Source of the DNA: DATJMJ01 sp035503915
GTDB taxonomy: Bacteria > Actinomycetota > Acidimicrobiia > Acidimicrobiales > Palsa-688
Direction: 5' to 3'
DNA length: 64,000 nucleotides
Assembly: GCA_035503915.1 (NCBI GenBank)
Contig: DATJSU010000022.1
Location: 310,001-374,000 of the forward strand
Of this stretch, positions 44,037-50,988 are shown one piece after another. The position numbers and the translations under genes were made by a program. Every line of letters begins with the position of its first letter. Within the stretch, counting starts at the first letter, position 1. A model generated the notes under the pieces. It ran no database searches. It was given only the letters and a program-made list of their open reading frames with translations, and had not been told where the DNA came from.

Positions 44037-44863
44037 CGATGCCCTTCTACGTAGCACCCGAGCAGTTCATGAAGGACAAGGCGGATTTCGCGCGCAAAAA
44101 CATTGCGCGCGGGCGGCCACTGGTGGCCACCGTGTATGCCGAGGGCGTCCTCATCTGCTCGGAGAACTCCTCGCGCTCGCTGCACAAAGTGAGCGAGATC
44201 TACGACCGGATCGCGTTCGCGGGAGTGGGCAAGTACAACGAGTTCGACAGCTTGCGGGTCTCAGGTGTCCAGCACGCGGACTTAAAGGGGTACCAGTTCA
44301 GCCGCGAAGACGTCGATGCACGTTCGCTGGCCAACCTTTATGCCCGCTACATGGGCAATGTTTTCACCCACGAAATGAAGCCTCTCGAAGTGGAAATACT
44401 TGTCGCCGAGGTCGGGCCTCAACCTGGCGAGGACCAGATGTTCCACATCCTCTACGACGGCACCGTGGTGGATGAAGACCGCTTCAGCGCACTGGGCGGA
44501 GAGGCTGACGCGATCACGAGCCGGATGGCCCGCGCTTACCGTCCCGGGTGGTCTCTCCAAGAGGCTCTGGTCGCCTCGGTGCAAGCGCTAAGCGGGCATG
44601 ACCGCGACCTCCAGCCAACTGAGCTCGAGGTTGCGGTACTGGACCGCGGCAATGGGCGGCGAGCGTTCCGGCGCATCCTCGTCGCCGAAGTGGCGGCGAT
44701 GCTGAAGCGCGGCGGGAGCGCCGGTGCGAGCGAGGGGGCGCCGGGCTTGGGCGCCGGTGAGGGAGCGAGCACCAATAGGGGGACGGTCGCCGAAGGCGGC
44801 ACAGACGCCGAGGGTGGGACGGAGGCCGAGGAGGGTGGGACGGACACCGAGGGAGGGGCCTGA
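44033..44863 (+). CDS. prcA: Proteasome alpha subunit with repeat tail
   Basis: Outer-ring, non-catalytic subunit of the 20S core, which forms the gate that Mpa docks on. The N-terminal MTMPFYVAPEQFMKDKADFARKN is typical, as are VATVYAEGVLICSEN and KVSEIYDRIAFAGVGKYNEF. After about residue 225 the chain becomes a disordered Gly/Glu/Ala/Thr tail with imperfect AEGGTD units. Start overlaps prcB, so both chains are made together. Confidence 0.95.
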   Translation: MTMPFYVAPEQFMKDKADFARKNIARGRPLVATVYAEGVLICSENSSRSLHKVSEIYDRIAFAGVGKYNEFDSLRVSGVQHADLKGYQFSREDVDARSLANLYARYMGNVFTHEMKPLEVEILVAEVGPQPGEDQMFHILYDGTVVDEDRFSALGGEADAITSRMARAYRPGWSLQEALVASVQALSGHDRDLQPTELEVAVLDRGNGRRAFRRILVAEVAAMLKRGGSAGASEGAPGLGAGEGASTNRGTVAEGGTDAEGGTEAEEGGTDTEGGA

Positions 44864-44900
44864 GAGAAGACGACGACCAGGCCGGAGCCCGGGGGGAGGC

Positions 44901-45404
44901 TCAGGAGCTGACGAAGTGAGCGAGCAAAGGGGCACCGGCAACGACAATGGCGGCGGCGGCCGCCACTGCCCTCCGCCAGCGTGGCCGGACCTTGACGGAC
45001 GGCTCCTCGTTTTCGAGCTCGGGACCTTCCTCGTCGGTCAAGTCGATGGCAGCCAAAGCGTCGGCGCAGTTCTCGGCGCCCTCCAAGTCCTCGAGGCCGC
45101 CTAAGTCGTCAGCGCCGTCAAGGTCCCCGGCTGAAGCGGGCCACAGCGCGGGCGCACGTGACCTGGGCCCGGGACCAGGCCGGCTAAAGGCTGCCTCTAC
45201 CTCGTCAGCAAGGAGCAGGTCCGCGGCAAGCTGAGCCTGGTCCTCCTCGACCAGTACCGACACGGCCCCGAAGGGGTAAGGGCCGGAAAGGTTGCCCCTC
45301 AGCTGGGTGAGGATCCCCTCGCAACCCAGCCGAGCAACGAGCACCTTCGCATGCCAGGCGTCGGGCACCGTCCGGAGGTGGACCATCCGCAGCCCTCCGC
45401 TCAT
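44901..45404 (-). CDS. DUF2007-like membrane protein
   Basis: A 167-aa protein. The first 70 residues (VHLRTVPDAWHAKVLVARLGCEGILTQL, then a GPYPFGAVSVLVEEDQAQLAADLL segment) resemble the DUF2007 putative signal-transducing domain. A low-complexity acidic linker with DLDGADDLGGLEDLEGAEN follows, then a basic stop and one C-terminal membrane helix (AVAAAAAIVVAGAPLLAHFV). It sits on the opposite strand between prcA and pafA. Role unknown; tail-anchored topology is inferred. Confidence 0.7.
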   Translation of the reverse strand: MSGGLRMVHLRTVPDAWHAKVLVARLGCEGILTQLRGNLSGPYPFGAVSVLVEEDQAQLAADLLLADEVEAAFSRPGPGPRSRAPALWPASAGDLDGADDLGGLEDLEGAENCADALAAIDLTDEEGPELENEEPSVKVRPRWRRAVAAAAAIVVAGAPLLAHFVSS

Positions 45405-45410
45405 GTGCTG

Positions 45411-45416
45411 AGCCTA
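45411..45416 (-). promoter_or_regulatory. -10 element for the DUF2007-like gene
   Basis: TAGGCT on the minus strand ends 6 nt before the ATG at 45404; leaderless arrangement. Confidence 0.45.
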
Positions 45417-45587
45417 CTGCCACCCAACTCGAGTGAGCCGCTTACCCTCGTCGGGAGCCAGGCCCAGGTAGGTGTGGCAGCGTGCACCGGCTCCCGGCCG
45501 TGCACCCGTTCGCAGGGTGCACGGCTCCGGCTTGGACGGCAGGGTAGCCTGCCGATCAGGAGAGGTCGCCAGGAGAAGGCTAGGCAG

Positions 45588-46946
45588 ATGGAACGTCGCA
45601 TCTTCGGTCTGGAAAACGAGTACGGGGTCACCTGCACCCTGCGCGGCCAGCGGCGCCTGAGCCCCGATGAGGTCGCCCGCTACCTGTTCAGGCGCGTGGT
45701 TTCGTGGGGGCGCTCGTCCAATGTGTTCCTGGAAAACGGAGCCCGCCTCTACCTGGACGTGGGCAGCCACCCGGAGTACGCGACCCCCGAATGCGACTCG
45801 ATCGAGGACCTGGTCATCCATGACAAAGCGGGCGAGCGGATACTCGAGCACCTGGTAGTGTCCGCGGAGGCCCGGCTTCGGGAAGAGGGCATCCGAGGCG
45901 TAATTTTCCTCTTCAAGAACAACACTGATTCGGCGGGCAACTCGTACGGCTGCCATGAGAACTACTTGACCACCAGGCGGGACGACTTCACCCATTACGC
46001 GGAGGTGTTGATCCCCTTCCTGATCTCGCGGCAGATCTACGCCGGGGCCGGCAAGGTGCTCCAGACAGCAAGAGGAGCGCAGTACTGCATCAGCCAACGG
46101 GCGGAGCACATTTGGGAAAGCGTCTCGTCAGCGACGACCAGGAGCCGCCCGATCATCAACACCCGTGACGAACCGCACGCGGACGCCGAACGTTACCGGC
46201 GCCTCCATGTGATCGTGGGCGACTCGAACATGAGCGAGTACGCCACCTTCCTCAAGGTCGGTACGACGAGCATGATGCTGCGGATGCTCGAGGACACATC
46301 GGTCGTGATGCGCGACATGACCTTGGAGAACCCCATTAGGGCGATCCGGGAGATCAGCCACGACACGACGTGCCGGCGCAAGGTGCGCCTGGCGAACGGT
46401 CGTGAGGCAAGCGCCTTCGAGATACAGTCCGAGTACCTCGAGCGGGCGCAGCGCTACCAGCAGAGCAAGGGCTTTTCACCTCTCGAGGACAAAGCCCTGG
46501 AAATGTGGGAGCACTGCCTCAAGGGGATCGAAAAAGATCCCTGGTCGCTCGACCGCGAGTGCGACTGGGTGATGAAGCGCAAGCTGATCGAGGCATACCG
46601 CGAGCGCGAGGGTATCCTGCTCACGCACCCCAAGGTCGCGCTCATGGACCTCCAGTACCACGACGTCAACCGCCAGCGCGGCCTCTACTACCGCATGGAA
46701 AAGCACGGCTTGGTCGAGCGGGTGACGACCGACGAAGATATCGACAGGGCTCTCGACGAACCCCCCCAGACCACGCGCGCCCGGCTCCGGGGCGAGTTCA
46801 TCCGCCGCGCGAAGGAGCGGAGGCGGGACTTCACGGTCGATTGGGTCCACCTCAAGCTCAACGACCAGGCCCAGCGGACGGTGCTTTGCAAGGACCCTTT
46901 CAAATCTCGCGACGAACGCGTGGAGAAGCTGATCGCTTCTCTTTAG
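45588..46946 (+). CDS. pafA: Pup-protein ligase
   Basis: Attaches Pup to lysines of target proteins using ATP. The 452-aa glutamine-synthetase-like enzyme begins MERRIFGLENEYGVTCTL, has the catalytic-aspartate segment LYLDVGSHPEYATPECDS and the FLFKNNTDSAGNSYGCHENY ATP-site stretch shared with Dop, but lacks the Dop loop. An AGGAGAAGG ribosome-binding site lies upstream of the ATG at 45588. The open frame reaches back to 45351, but that part overlaps the opposite-strand gene and is not PafA-like. Confidence 0.96.
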   Translation: MERRIFGLENEYGVTCTLRGQRRLSPDEVARYLFRRVVSWGRSSNVFLENGARLYLDVGSHPEYATPECDSIEDLVIHDKAGERILEHLVVSAEARLREEGIRGVIFLFKNNTDSAGNSYGCHENYLTTRRDDFTHYAEVLIPFLISRQIYAGAGKVLQTARGAQYCISQRAEHIWESVSSATTRSRPIINTRDEPHADAERYRRLHVIVGDSNMSEYATFLKVGTTSMMLRMLEDTSVVMRDMTLENPIRAIREISHDTTCRRKVRLANGREASAFEIQSEYLERAQRYQQSKGFSPLEDKALEMWEHCLKGIEKDPWSLDRECDWVMKRKLIEAYREREGILLTHPKVALMDLQYHDVNRQRGLYYRMEKHGLVERVTTDEDIDRALDEPPQTTRARLRGEFIRRAKERRRDFTVDWVHLKLNDQAQRTVLCKDPFKSRDERVEKLIASL

Positions 46947-46959
46947 GCCGGTTGAGCAT

Positions 46960-46985
46960 CGGCCGGGCCGGGCCCGGCCCGGCCG
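46960..46985. terminator. GC palindrome after pafA
   Basis: A perfect 26-bp palindrome built from CGG/CCG blocks lies 13 bp past the pafA stop. It has no T-run, so termination is plausible but weak; it separates pafA from the pafB promoter. Confidence 0.45.
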
Positions 46986-47044
46986 CCGATGTCTATCTCA
47001 TAGCCTTTCGCTATACCTCCGGTTCTTAGTTGCTCGCGGTTCTG

Positions 47045-47050
47045 TAGCAT
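47045..47050 (+). promoter_or_regulatory. -10 element for pafBC
   Basis: TAGCAT ends 7 nt before the pafB GTG at 47058; leaderless arrangement. Confidence 0.5.
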
Positions 47051-47057
47051 CGCTGGT

Positions 47058-48185
47058 GTGGACCGTCTCGAACGGCTCGTAAACCTTCTTGTCGCTCTCT
47101 TGGACACGCCGCGCCCGCTCTCACGGGAAGAACTGCGCGAACGGGTTGGCGGCTACAACGCGGACGAGGCTAACTTCCGGCGCAACTTCGAGCGGGACAA
47201 GGAGAGGCTTCGCGAGATAGGGATCCCGGTGGTGACCGAGCCAATGGACCCGCGCTTGCCCGACGGCCCTGTTGGTTACCGGGTGCCGCGAGATCTATAT
47301 GAACTGCCCGACCCTGGCCTGGACGAGCGGGAGATGGCAGCCCTCACCCTGGCGACCTCAAATGTCGCTTTTGAGGGCTCGGGGCAGGGCGCCGTGGCGA
47401 TGGCGCTGTTGAAGTTGGCAGCGGCAAACCCGGTGCCCACTGCCGCCGAAGTCTCAGGAGAGGACGTCCCCGCATCCGCTCGTCCAAGAGCGCTGGCCCC
47501 TGAGCGCGGTGCCCCGGGCAGTGACGGTGTTGAGGGCGGTGAGGCCGGCAGGGCTCGTGAGGCTGGTAAGGCCGCCCGTCATGCGCACCCACAGGACGGG
47601 CGAGGGGCCCTTGCGCCCCTCGTGGACATGCCCGTGGGCCCGGACCTCGCTTCGTTCTTTTCGGCGGTCACCCAGCGCCGCCCGGTCCAGTTCGTCTACC
47701 ACGGCGTCGCCCGCCGCGTAGACCCTTACCGGCTCTCGTTCCGCGAAGGCAAGTGGTACTTGTCAGGTTTCGACTACAGCCGGGGAGGGGAGCGCGTCTT
47801 CAGGGCGGACAGGGTCACGGGGCCGGTAGAGGTGGGCGCGGCGGCCGCGAAGTTCGACCGCCCCGAGGGTCGCCTGTCAGGTCCTCCACCTCCTTGGCGG
47901 CTCGGGGATGACGAGGAGCTATTAGTCGAGCTCCGGGTCGACGCGGCGCAAGCGGGGTGGGCGCGCCATGCGGTCGGGGAGGAAGCTGCCGCGGTAGACG
48001 AGCCCGATGGTTCGGTCCGCTTGAAGGTGCCTGTGACGAACAGGCGCGCCTTTCGGACGTTTGTCCTAGGGCTTCTCGAGCATGCAGAAGTGCTCGGCCC
48101 GCCAGAAGTGCGCGAGGAGATCGCTCAGTGGCTCCGCGACATCGCCGCCGGTGGCGGGGCGTCTGCAACTCGGGGCTCAAATTGA
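47058..48185 (+). CDS. pafB: WYL-domain transcriptional regulator PafB
   Basis: PafB forms a regulator with PafC; in mycobacteria the pair activates the LexA/RecA-independent DNA-damage response. The 375-aa protein has an N-terminal winged helix (LERLVNLLVALLDTPRPLSREELRE), an inserted low-complexity stretch (~135-190), and a WYL domain (AVTQRRPVQFVYHGVARRVDPYRL, GKWYLSGFD). It has a GTG start behind a -10. The stop overlaps pafC as TTGA. Confidence 0.93.
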   Translation: MDRLERLVNLLVALLDTPRPLSREELRERVGGYNADEANFRRNFERDKERLREIGIPVVTEPMDPRLPDGPVGYRVPRDLYELPDPGLDEREMAALTLATSNVAFEGSGQGAVAMALLKLAAANPVPTAAEVSGEDVPASARPRALAPERGAPGSDGVEGGEAGRAREAGKAARHAHPQDGRGALAPLVDMPVGPDLASFFSAVTQRRPVQFVYHGVARRVDPYRLSFREGKWYLSGFDYSRGGERVFRADRVTGPVEVGAAAAKFDRPEGRLSGPPPPWRLGDDEELLVELRVDAAQAGWARHAVGEEAAAVDEPDGSVRLKVPVTNRRAFRTFVLGLLEHAEVLGPPEVREEIAQWLRDIAAGGGASATRGSN

Positions 48186-49186
48186 GCCGACCGAGCGCTG
48201 CAGAGCGGCTTGTCCGTCTGCTCGCGATCGTCCCGTGGGTCGTGGCGCGCGATGGCCCGCTCATAAGCGAAGTCTGTGAACGGTTCGAGATTTCGGAGCG
48301 CGAGCTCGTAGCAGACCTGAACATGCTCTTCTTGTGCGGAGTGTACCCATATACACCGGATGCCCTAATTGAGGTTGACTTCGATGGTGGCCGCGTTTGG
48401 GTCCGTTTCGCAGACTGGTTCCGCCGGCCGCTAAGACTTACTGCCCGAGAAGGGCTTGCCTTGGTGGCCGCGGCACGTGCCACATTGGATCTGCCAATGG
48501 CCAGCCAAGGCACGATTTCCACGGAAGTACCTGGGGGAACGCCCAACAGTGTAAGAGCGACGAGCCTTCCAGGGCGAAATAGCCTCGAAAGTGCTCTTTC
48601 CAAATTGGAAACGGTGCTTGGCGGCGGTAGCGGCGAAGCCGTCGAGATCGAACTAGGGGTTGCACCCCATGAAGTGATGGCATTGCTACAGTCCGCAGTT
48701 GAGCAGCATCGTAAAGTGAAAATTGACTATTACTCCTTCGGCAGGGACGAGGCCAGCGAGCGGGTAGTGCACCCGTGGCGGGTCTTTTCATCTGAGGGGC
48801 ACTGGTACCTGCTCGCGTGGTGCGAAAGCGCCGTGGGGCGAAGGCTGTTCCGCGTCGACCGAGTGCGCTCTGCGGAGGTCCTCGATGCCGTCTTTGGCCC
48901 TCCCAGCGATGCCGGTCCTCTCAGCACGTACGAACCGCGCCCAGAAGATCCCGAGGTAGTTCTCGACTTGGCCCCAGCCGCTCGCTGGGTTGCTGCTCAG
49001 TACCCAAATGAGGGGAGCGCCGACCTTGGGGACGGGCGCGTACGCGTACATCTCCGCGTGAGCTCGAAAGCATGGCTCGAAAGGCTGCTACTTCGGGCCG
49101 GCCCCGATGCGTCTGTGGTCTCGGGCGCCGAAGGCGTTGCTGAGAACGCTGCGCGTCGGCTTCTTGCGGTCTATACAAGTACGTAA
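48182..49186 (+). CDS. pafC: WYL-domain transcriptional regulator PafC
   Basis: Partner of PafB. The 334-aa protein has an N-terminal helix-turn-helix (SAAERLVRLLAIVPWVVARDGPLIS, VCERFEISERELVADLNML), then the WYL domain (VEQHRKVKIDYYSFGRDEASERVVHPW, GHWYLLAWCES) and a C-terminal WCX-like extension. The start is a TTG whose last bases form the pafB stop. An unusually AT-rich patch runs through the middle (~48350-48720), but the frame is intact. Confidence 0.92.
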   Translation: MSRPSAAERLVRLLAIVPWVVARDGPLISEVCERFEISERELVADLNMLFLCGVYPYTPDALIEVDFDGGRVWVRFADWFRRPLRLTAREGLALVAAARATLDLPMASQGTISTEVPGGTPNSVRATSLPGRNSLESALSKLETVLGGGSGEAVEIELGVAPHEVMALLQSAVEQHRKVKIDYYSFGRDEASERVVHPWRVFSSEGHWYLLAWCESAVGRRLFRVDRVRSAEVLDAVFGPPSDAGPLSTYEPRPEDPEVVLDLAPAARWVAAQYPNEGSADLGDGRVRVHLRVSSKAWLERLLLRAGPDASVVSGAEGVAENAARRLLAVYTST

Positions 49187-49218
49187 GGCCAGATCGCAAG
49201 CACCCTGGGGCGAGCCGT

Positions 49219-49890
49219 GTGGCCGAATTCGAGACCGCACTAACGTCTGAGCCCGTGACCGTGACGGACCGGGCCGAAGGCTCTCAAGACCTTGAAGACA
49301 AAGTAGAGGTCGAAGCTCCGAGAGCGCCCAGGGCTGGCGGTCGTCAAGCCCTCGTCGAATGGACCGTCATCATCGTCGTCGCCCTGGTCGCCGCGCTGCT
49401 TGTAAAGACGTTCGCCATCCAGGCCTTTTACATCCCGAGCACTTCGATGGTCCCAACGCTGCAAGTCGGGGACCGCGTGCTGGTCAACAAGCTCTCTTAT
49501 GATTTTCACAGCATCAACGAAGGCGACCTGGTCGTTTTCCGGCGCCCCCCTGGCGACGCCACGGCCAATATCGACGACTTGATAAAGCGCGTCATCGGCC
49601 TGCCGGGTGACAAAGTGTTCGTCGCGAACTGCCGGGTGTACATAAATGGCAGGCAGCTGGCCCAACCGTACTTGCCATCGGGCTGGCAGGCCCCGGGGTC
49701 TCCCTACTGCACGACCTGGCCGGGCCTGCTGCCCAACCCATACACCGTGCCGCAAGGAAGCTTGTTTGTGATGGGCGACAATAGGAAGGGCTCTTATGAC
49801 TCCCGTTATTGGGGGCCGTTGCCAATGAGTTATATCGTCGGCCGGGCGTTCATCCGGATCTGGCCGGCAAGCAGGTTCGCGTTTCTCTGA
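49219..49890 (+). CDS. lepB: Signal peptidase I
   Basis: Removes signal peptides from exported proteins at the outer face of the membrane. The 223-aa protein has a cytoplasmic acidic N-terminus, one membrane helix (VEWTVIIVVALVAALLVKTF, ~46-65), the catalytic Ser76 in PSTSMVPTL, the general-base Lys123 in LIKRVIGLPGD, and box E (MGDNRKGSYDSRYWGPLP). GTG start. It occupies the position between pafC and helY where mycobacteria have tatA and tatC. Confidence 0.95.
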   Translation: MAEFETALTSEPVTVTDRAEGSQDLEDKVEVEAPRAPRAGGRQALVEWTVIIVVALVAALLVKTFAIQAFYIPSTSMVPTLQVGDRVLVNKLSYDFHSINEGDLVVFRRPPGDATANIDDLIKRVIGLPGDKVFVANCRVYINGRQLAQPYLPSGWQAPGSPYCTTWPGLLPNPYTVPQGSLFVMGDNRKGSYDSRYWGPLPMSYIVGRAFIRIWPASRFAFL

Positions 49891-50323
49891 GGGCTTTCGC
49901 GTTTCTCTCAGCGGGCGGTCAGCTTTGGCACCCATGCTCGTCACCGTGGTAGACCGTTATCCTGAGCATTCGAACGGCTTTCGTAATGGCTTTACCTGCA
50001 CGCTGCGACGCCAACCGACGCCGCTCTGTGTCACTTTGATGTGGGGAGCAGTTCCAATTGGACGGTAGGCACTTGCTGCAATAACCTCGCTCAAATCTCC
50101 TAAGGGGGAGCTAACTGGGGACGAAAGACCTTGTCGCAAGTGCCTACCGGCCAGGGTCCAACAACTGAGTTTCCTGGTGCGCTAAGAAGATCGAGAATTG
50201 GACATCCGACTACGGGCTTTGGTAGGTCAATGCTCAAGGGGTATGGCTGGACGCCGATATGACTTGGAGTAGTTCAGCGGCCCCGAGCCTCGGCCCGGGG
50301 GGGATATAGAAGGAGTGCCCAAA
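49891..50323 (+). other. 433-bp intergenic region with long-range inverted repeat
   Basis: No convincing protein gene. It contains a direct repeat TTCGCGTTTCTCT (49876 and 49897), a TATCCT -10-like element at 49958-49963, and a 14-bp perfect inverted repeat with arms at 50063-50076 and 50136-50149 around a 59-nt loop that has its own CTCC/GGAG hairpin. The base composition is less GC-rich than the flanking genes. It may be a structured leader for the zinc-ribbon gene or a separate RNA. Confidence 0.5.
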
Positions 50324-50665
50324 GTGGCAACAGTGAGGGCCAGTTGCCCAACTTGCGGAGACGTCGAGCTGACGACTCGCGAAGTCCAGGTGCAAGTCTG
50401 CGCAGCCACAGATGAAGGCACCTACTCTTTTCTATGCCCGAGCTGCCGATTGATCGTCAACAAGCCGGCCGAGCCACGCGTGGTGGAGTTGCTCGTCTCA
50501 GCGGGCGTAAGGCTCGTCAATTGGGACATGCCGGCCGAGCTTTCTGAGCCCAAGTGCGGCCCCGCTATCACGTATGACGACCTCTTGGCCTTCCACTTCG
50601 AGCTTGAGTCCGAGGGCTGGCTCGAGCACGTCATCGCCGGTGGCGGCTCCCTCGGGTCCAGGTAA
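50324..50665 (+). CDS. Small zinc-ribbon hypothetical protein
   Basis: A 113-aa protein with two CxxC knuckles (CPTC near residue 8 and CPSC near residue 38) forming a likely zinc ribbon, followed by a helical part (PRVVELLVSAGVRLVNWDMP, YDDLLAFHFELESEGWLEHV). No family recognised. The GTG at 50324 is chosen because AAGGAG at 50310-50315 lies 8 nt upstream; the GTG at 50315 overlaps that site. Confidence 0.7.
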   Translation: MATVRASCPTCGDVELTTREVQVQVCAATDEGTYSFLCPSCRLIVNKPAEPRVVELLVSAGVRLVNWDMPAELSEPKCGPAITYDDLLAFHFELESEGWLEHVIAGGGSLGSR

Positions 50666-50685
50666 AGTCCAGGTAGAAGGCACTT

Positions 50686-50841
50686 TTGAGCTGGGACTGG
50701 GCGGGCCTCCTCGTCCTTGGTGCGGCCTGTGCCGGCTCGCTCGCGTGGCTGACCAACCTCTCGCGCAAGGAAGCTCAACGGTTGCGCGTCGTGCGCGCGG
50801 AAGTGGCCAGAGCGCGCCGCCGGCGGGTCACGCACCGCTAA
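50686..50841 (+). CDS. 51-aa single-pass membrane protein
   Basis: A small gene with a TTG start and an AGAAGG ribosome-binding site 5 nt upstream. The product starts MSWDWAGLLVLGAACAGSLA, a single membrane helix, and continues with a strongly basic cytoplasmic helix rich in Arg (RKEAQRLRVVRAEVARARRR). Spacing (20 bp after the zinc-ribbon gene) suggests the same operon. Function unknown. Support is the ribosome-binding site plus the clear helix-then-basic layout. Confidence 0.5.
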   Translation: MSWDWAGLLVLGAACAGSLAWLTNLSRKEAQRLRVVRAEVARARRRRVTHR

Positions 50842-50988
50842 CCCGACGGGTAACCGCCTCACCCCGCCAAAGGCCGCTTTCTCTGCGGTTGGCCTCCCGA
50901 GTACCCTGAGCACGCTTTCTGGGGAATGCCGAGGGGCAGCGCTGGGGAATGCCGGGGGGACCTCCCATCAGTGCGGTACAAAGGTCGC

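Noticed and set aside
48350..48720. AT-richer patch inside pafC as a sign of foreign DNA
   Set aside because: The frame is intact and the WYL domain continues through it, so transfer of the patch is not supported.
49934..50068. 44-codon frame starting with ATG at 49934
   Set aside because: No ribosome-binding site, mixed composition, and its end overlaps the inverted repeat.
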